Positions 60,981 to 64,000 of a DNA stretch of 64,000 nucleotides are shown piece by piece. The position numbers were made by a program, and so were the translations under genes. Under the pieces are notes generated by a model that did not search any database, was not told where the DNA came from, and saw only the letters and a program-made list of their open reading frames with translations. Source of the stretch: Panulirus ornatus (Eukaryota > Arthropoda > Malacostraca > Decapoda > Palinuridae); NCBI RefSeq assembly GCF_036320965.1, contig NC_092242.1, positions 68,534,520 through 68,598,519 on the forward strand, in the 5' to 3' direction. Numbering within the stretch: position 1 is the stretch's first letter; every line of letters begins with the position of its first letter.

Positions 60981-61254
60981 TACCTAATTATTCTGAACGA
61001 CGATAATTTTTTGACATTTGGCGGGAGATCCTTACTGCTACATCCATTTTCTTTTTTCTCCTTCCTTTTCTTCCACTGGATTTGTTCTGCCATGTACGTA
61101 AGTTAACATGCATATACGTGAGGGATGTTGAGACTGAGTTCCATCCACACATTGAGGCATACGTGTAAGACACCAAGATCGCTGATTACCTATGTTCGTC
61201 TTCCTGGCAATTTTGATGACCGTACAACGATCAAAACTGTTCAGGAATACCTAT

Positions 61255-61620
61255 GTTGCCTTGTCTTTCGATGGGTTTCGAGGTCATCTACCCCTGGAGT
61301 AACCCTATCTGGAGCTTTATGTTATCTTACGTGTACCTTGTCATGTCTTCGGAGGTCTACTACCCTAAAAGTTTGGTCTACGACAATATCCCCTCTTACG
61401 TACATTCTTACTTATGGTTTTAAATGCCTACTACCTCAACAGTTCGGTCAGAAAACTTAGCTTATATGTCTTGCGATGGTTTCAGAGGTCTGTTATCCTT
61501 ATAGCTCTGTCTGGGACATTATCTCTCCTTATCGTTTATCTTACGATGGTTTCGAGGGTCTTCCCCTTTACAGTCTGGTCTAGGATCAAGCTACCGTGTT
61601 ACAGCTTGCTATGATCATAA
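61255..61620. repeat. Degenerate ~71-bp tandem repeat, 5 copies
   Basis: AGGTC or a close variant preceded by TTTCG/TTTCA recurs at 61281, 61353, 61424 (decayed), 61486 and 61556, with CTTACGATGGTTTCGAGG-like openings and TCTGGTCTAGGA-like middles. Spacing is 72, 71, 62 and 70. Confidence 0.7.
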
Positions 61621-62059
61621 GAATGTTCAGTTACAGCAGCTCGAATGTGCATCTTCAGCCCTTGCTCTTCGCTGTATCTCTTCGTGGATTCATCCTAAAT
61701 AAAAATCAACTATATATGTAGTTGGCTGCACAACTATCAAAAAACCAATAGGTCATTTTCGATGTTTTGTGAGATAATAGGCGAGACAGTAGGCGACATC
61801 ACAAACAGAAAATACCTGAAAAGTTTATTAATCTGAAGGCGCTAATAACGGCTGTCGAGGACAAGGAACTGTGTGGCACTTTTTTCCACGTATCTTCATA
61901 CTGTAATACAGGTGCTAAATAGATTCCAAGATCCTACACAGAAAGACGTATTTAGAGGCGGATGACTTTACCGAGGAGTTGTGTTCACTACAACGCGATG
62001 CTTCTTAACGTCGATTGCACAATACATCAGCCCATGATGAGACAGCACACCAGTAAAAT
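61621..62059. other. Unassigned stretch
   Basis: Nothing recognised. Confidence 0.45.

Positions 62060-62151
<92 letters not shown>
62060..62151. repeat. Compound microsatellite (CA)9 then (TA)36
   Basis: CA alternation passes directly into AT alternation at 62079. Confidence 0.97.
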
Positions 62152-62154
<3 letters not shown>

Positions 62155-62875
62155 GCTTAAACTCTGAAAATTATTCGAATGTACGAATACGGTCGGATAG
62201 ATGGACAGATAGACGAAGGGATGAAAAATCTCAAATCCCTTACCTCAGGATGCAGTAGGATATAGTTGGTATGAATGTCGAAGTTAGTGTCAATAGATGA
62301 TAAATGTGATCAGTACGGAGTGACCTTTAACATACCATAGTACCTAAATATCATAAGCATTTTACTGCCATATTTCTAGCAACTTCCTCATTTAACATAA
62401 ATTTCTTAGGTGTCTGACAGAATCAATAACTACTAAAGATTGCAAATTATTTTTCCCGTGATATTTTTTTTTTCATTCCAGTTCTGACGTAACTTTCCCA
62501 AGTCTACATAATTTTTAGTCACGTCACATACCTGTCAAATAATGCCACACGTGTTTTCCCTCAGTTGACAGTGTGAAAAGCGAACGCCTTAAAAAATACA
62601 TCTTGGTCACCCCCACTCCACCATCCCTCCCTCCCATTCCAATACGAATTGAGGACAATGGAATAATCCTCGCAACCGATCTTTTAATTTTCGTTCAGAG
62701 AGTTGAAATTTTGGCCTCTATCTTTATTTTTTCTTTTCTTCTCAAACAAATAGGGCTTCCCCCACCGCAGTCTTAAAAGTAGTTTTTATTTTTTTTTTAC
62801 TAAAGTTGCAACGCTATCGCACTTTCAATCCTTTAAAAAAAAAAAACATCTAAAACGCGTATATTTACGGTATTC

Positions 62876-62878
<3 letters not shown>
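62152..62878. other. Unassigned AT-rich stretch
   Basis: Homopolymer T and A runs (62464-62473, 62790-62799, 62835-62846). No gene recognised. Confidence 0.45.

Positions 62879-62965
<87 letters not shown>
62879..62965. repeat. (CT)43 microsatellite
   Basis: The longest uninterrupted dinucleotide tract in the window. Confidence 0.98.
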
Positions 62966-62970
<5 letters not shown>

Positions 62971-64000
62971 TGCATGCTGACGCTGGCCTCGCTCAAAATA
63001 GAATAACAATTCACGCGCCACGTGTATAAACAAAGGTTCTGGCCTAGTCAGCGAGACCAAACAGCCATGTCCGAAAATCCTCAACGACTGACATTCCAGT
63101 GATTGTTCACTTTGGCAGTCCAATTCCGGCAGTAAGGTTGTTATTAGAGCCTCCGCCAATCACAGGGGCTCGCCCAGGCCGCATATGCATTCGGTCGTGT
63201 AAATTCCTTTACGGAGCGTATGAACATCCGATTTAACATTCACGCGATCAATATCATCACAGGAAATTTTCCCGCAGCACAACACACATCATGATGTGGA
63301 AGGACGTGGCTCTGAGCGAGAGAGAGACACACGTCAGAGTAGATAAGAAAAAAGATCTACATTCATCTCTCAAGTGACCAGATGACAATTACATGTGGAT
63401 ACCACCGGAGGACAAAGACTACGAAAGGTAGTGAGAAAAGATTATATGCATACGGAGGAGAGACTCACCGGTGAGTGTCAAGCCATTCCGCTGAAGAGGA
63501 GAGTACCTGATACCGGACCACCGCCGGGGAGATGGATGGTTGTGGAAAATGGAGGTAGCGAATATAGTGGCAGGGTTGTAATGGCGGACCGAGGCCACTG
63601 AGAAGACCAATGAAGGTTTGGGGGTATTGTCACGGGGGATCTGGGGGGGGGGGGGGCACCCGGGTACGAAACTGTGAGGCTGAGTTGTGAGGTGATGTGG
63701 GTGACTGTGGGGCCTTCTCGGACTGTGATGGAAAACGAGACGGGGGATGAGGCAGCGAAGCTATTAGCTGGGTATGGAAAGTTACTGGAGCTTATGGTTA
63801 TATGTGTAAGATGTGTATCTATTCAGGTATACACCAAAGAATCTTATCAAGACGATATTTGATAAGGTCGTATGACGCATCTGGAATGCGTCGACAAACT
63901 AGTTGAAGTAAGTGATGATAAGAAAGGAAAACGAAAAGCAAATTACACGAAATCATCATTTTCTTCTCCCTACATCAAGCATATGACTGTTTGTGATCAT
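62966..64000. other. Unassigned stretch to window end
   Basis: 63390-63780 is G/A-rich with a G14 run at 63643-63656. Frames on both strands around 63395-63610 overlap and have no known domain. Confidence 0.45.

Overview
The window looks like intergenic or intronic DNA from a large, repeat-rich animal genome. There is no operon structure, no long non-repetitive ORF, and no convincing multi-exon host gene. The longest coding stretch (about 309 codons, minus strand, 45766 to 44837) is a reverse-transcriptase fragment of a 5'-truncated non-LTR retrotransposon. Very long perfect dinucleotide tracts ((AT)n, (GT)n, (CT)n) recur every 1-3 kb and make up roughly 2.5 kb (about 4%) by my own summing of tract lengths. 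Together with the repeat families present, this suggests a decapod crustacean. That is an inference from recollection of such genomes and was not tested by a search.

Repeats account for almost everything recognisable. (1) A LINE family, called L here, has copies at 4143-4976 (+), 13317-13812 (+), 25690-26050 (+), 26050-26215 (-) and 44640-45780 (-). (2) A short unclassified element, called B here, lies at 25433-25690 (-) and 32095-32213 (-), and its 3' tail resembles that of L. (3) A CR1-like LINE is present as four decayed pieces at 1337-1925, 12530-12960, 17740-18000 and 32640-32960. (4) A third LINE type is at 47680-47960. (5) A tRNA-derived SINE has its 3' end merged into a (GT)n/(CA)n tract (17369-17597, 37071-37272, 54850-55020, with fragments at 9319-9366 and 42504-42575).

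Minisatellites are frequent and distinct from each other: 56 bp at 10371-10740, 29-30 bp at 18876-19040, a perfect 48 bp x5 array at 27253-27492, a very decayed ~26 bp array at 49585-50215, 25-26 bp at 52042-52343, 31 bp x21 at 54053-54706, ~33 bp at 60834-60980 and ~71 bp at 61255-61620.

A few short ORFs could be isolated host exons: minus strand 24622-24400, minus strand 59571-59319, minus strand 47666-46999 and minus strand 34593-34324. All are weak and none is firmly identified. The rest (about 5-8 kb, 10.7-12.5 kb, 14.9-17.2 kb, 19-22.6 kb, 28.9-31.9 kb, 50-52 kb, 55-59 kb, 62-64 kb) shows no feature I can support beyond scattered simple repeats.

I did not find a new functional system. 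The most informative signals are the tail sharing between the L and B elements, the nested and inverted pile-up of L tails at 25.4-26.2 kb, the association of (AT)n tracts with L and B element ends, and the structured minisatellites.
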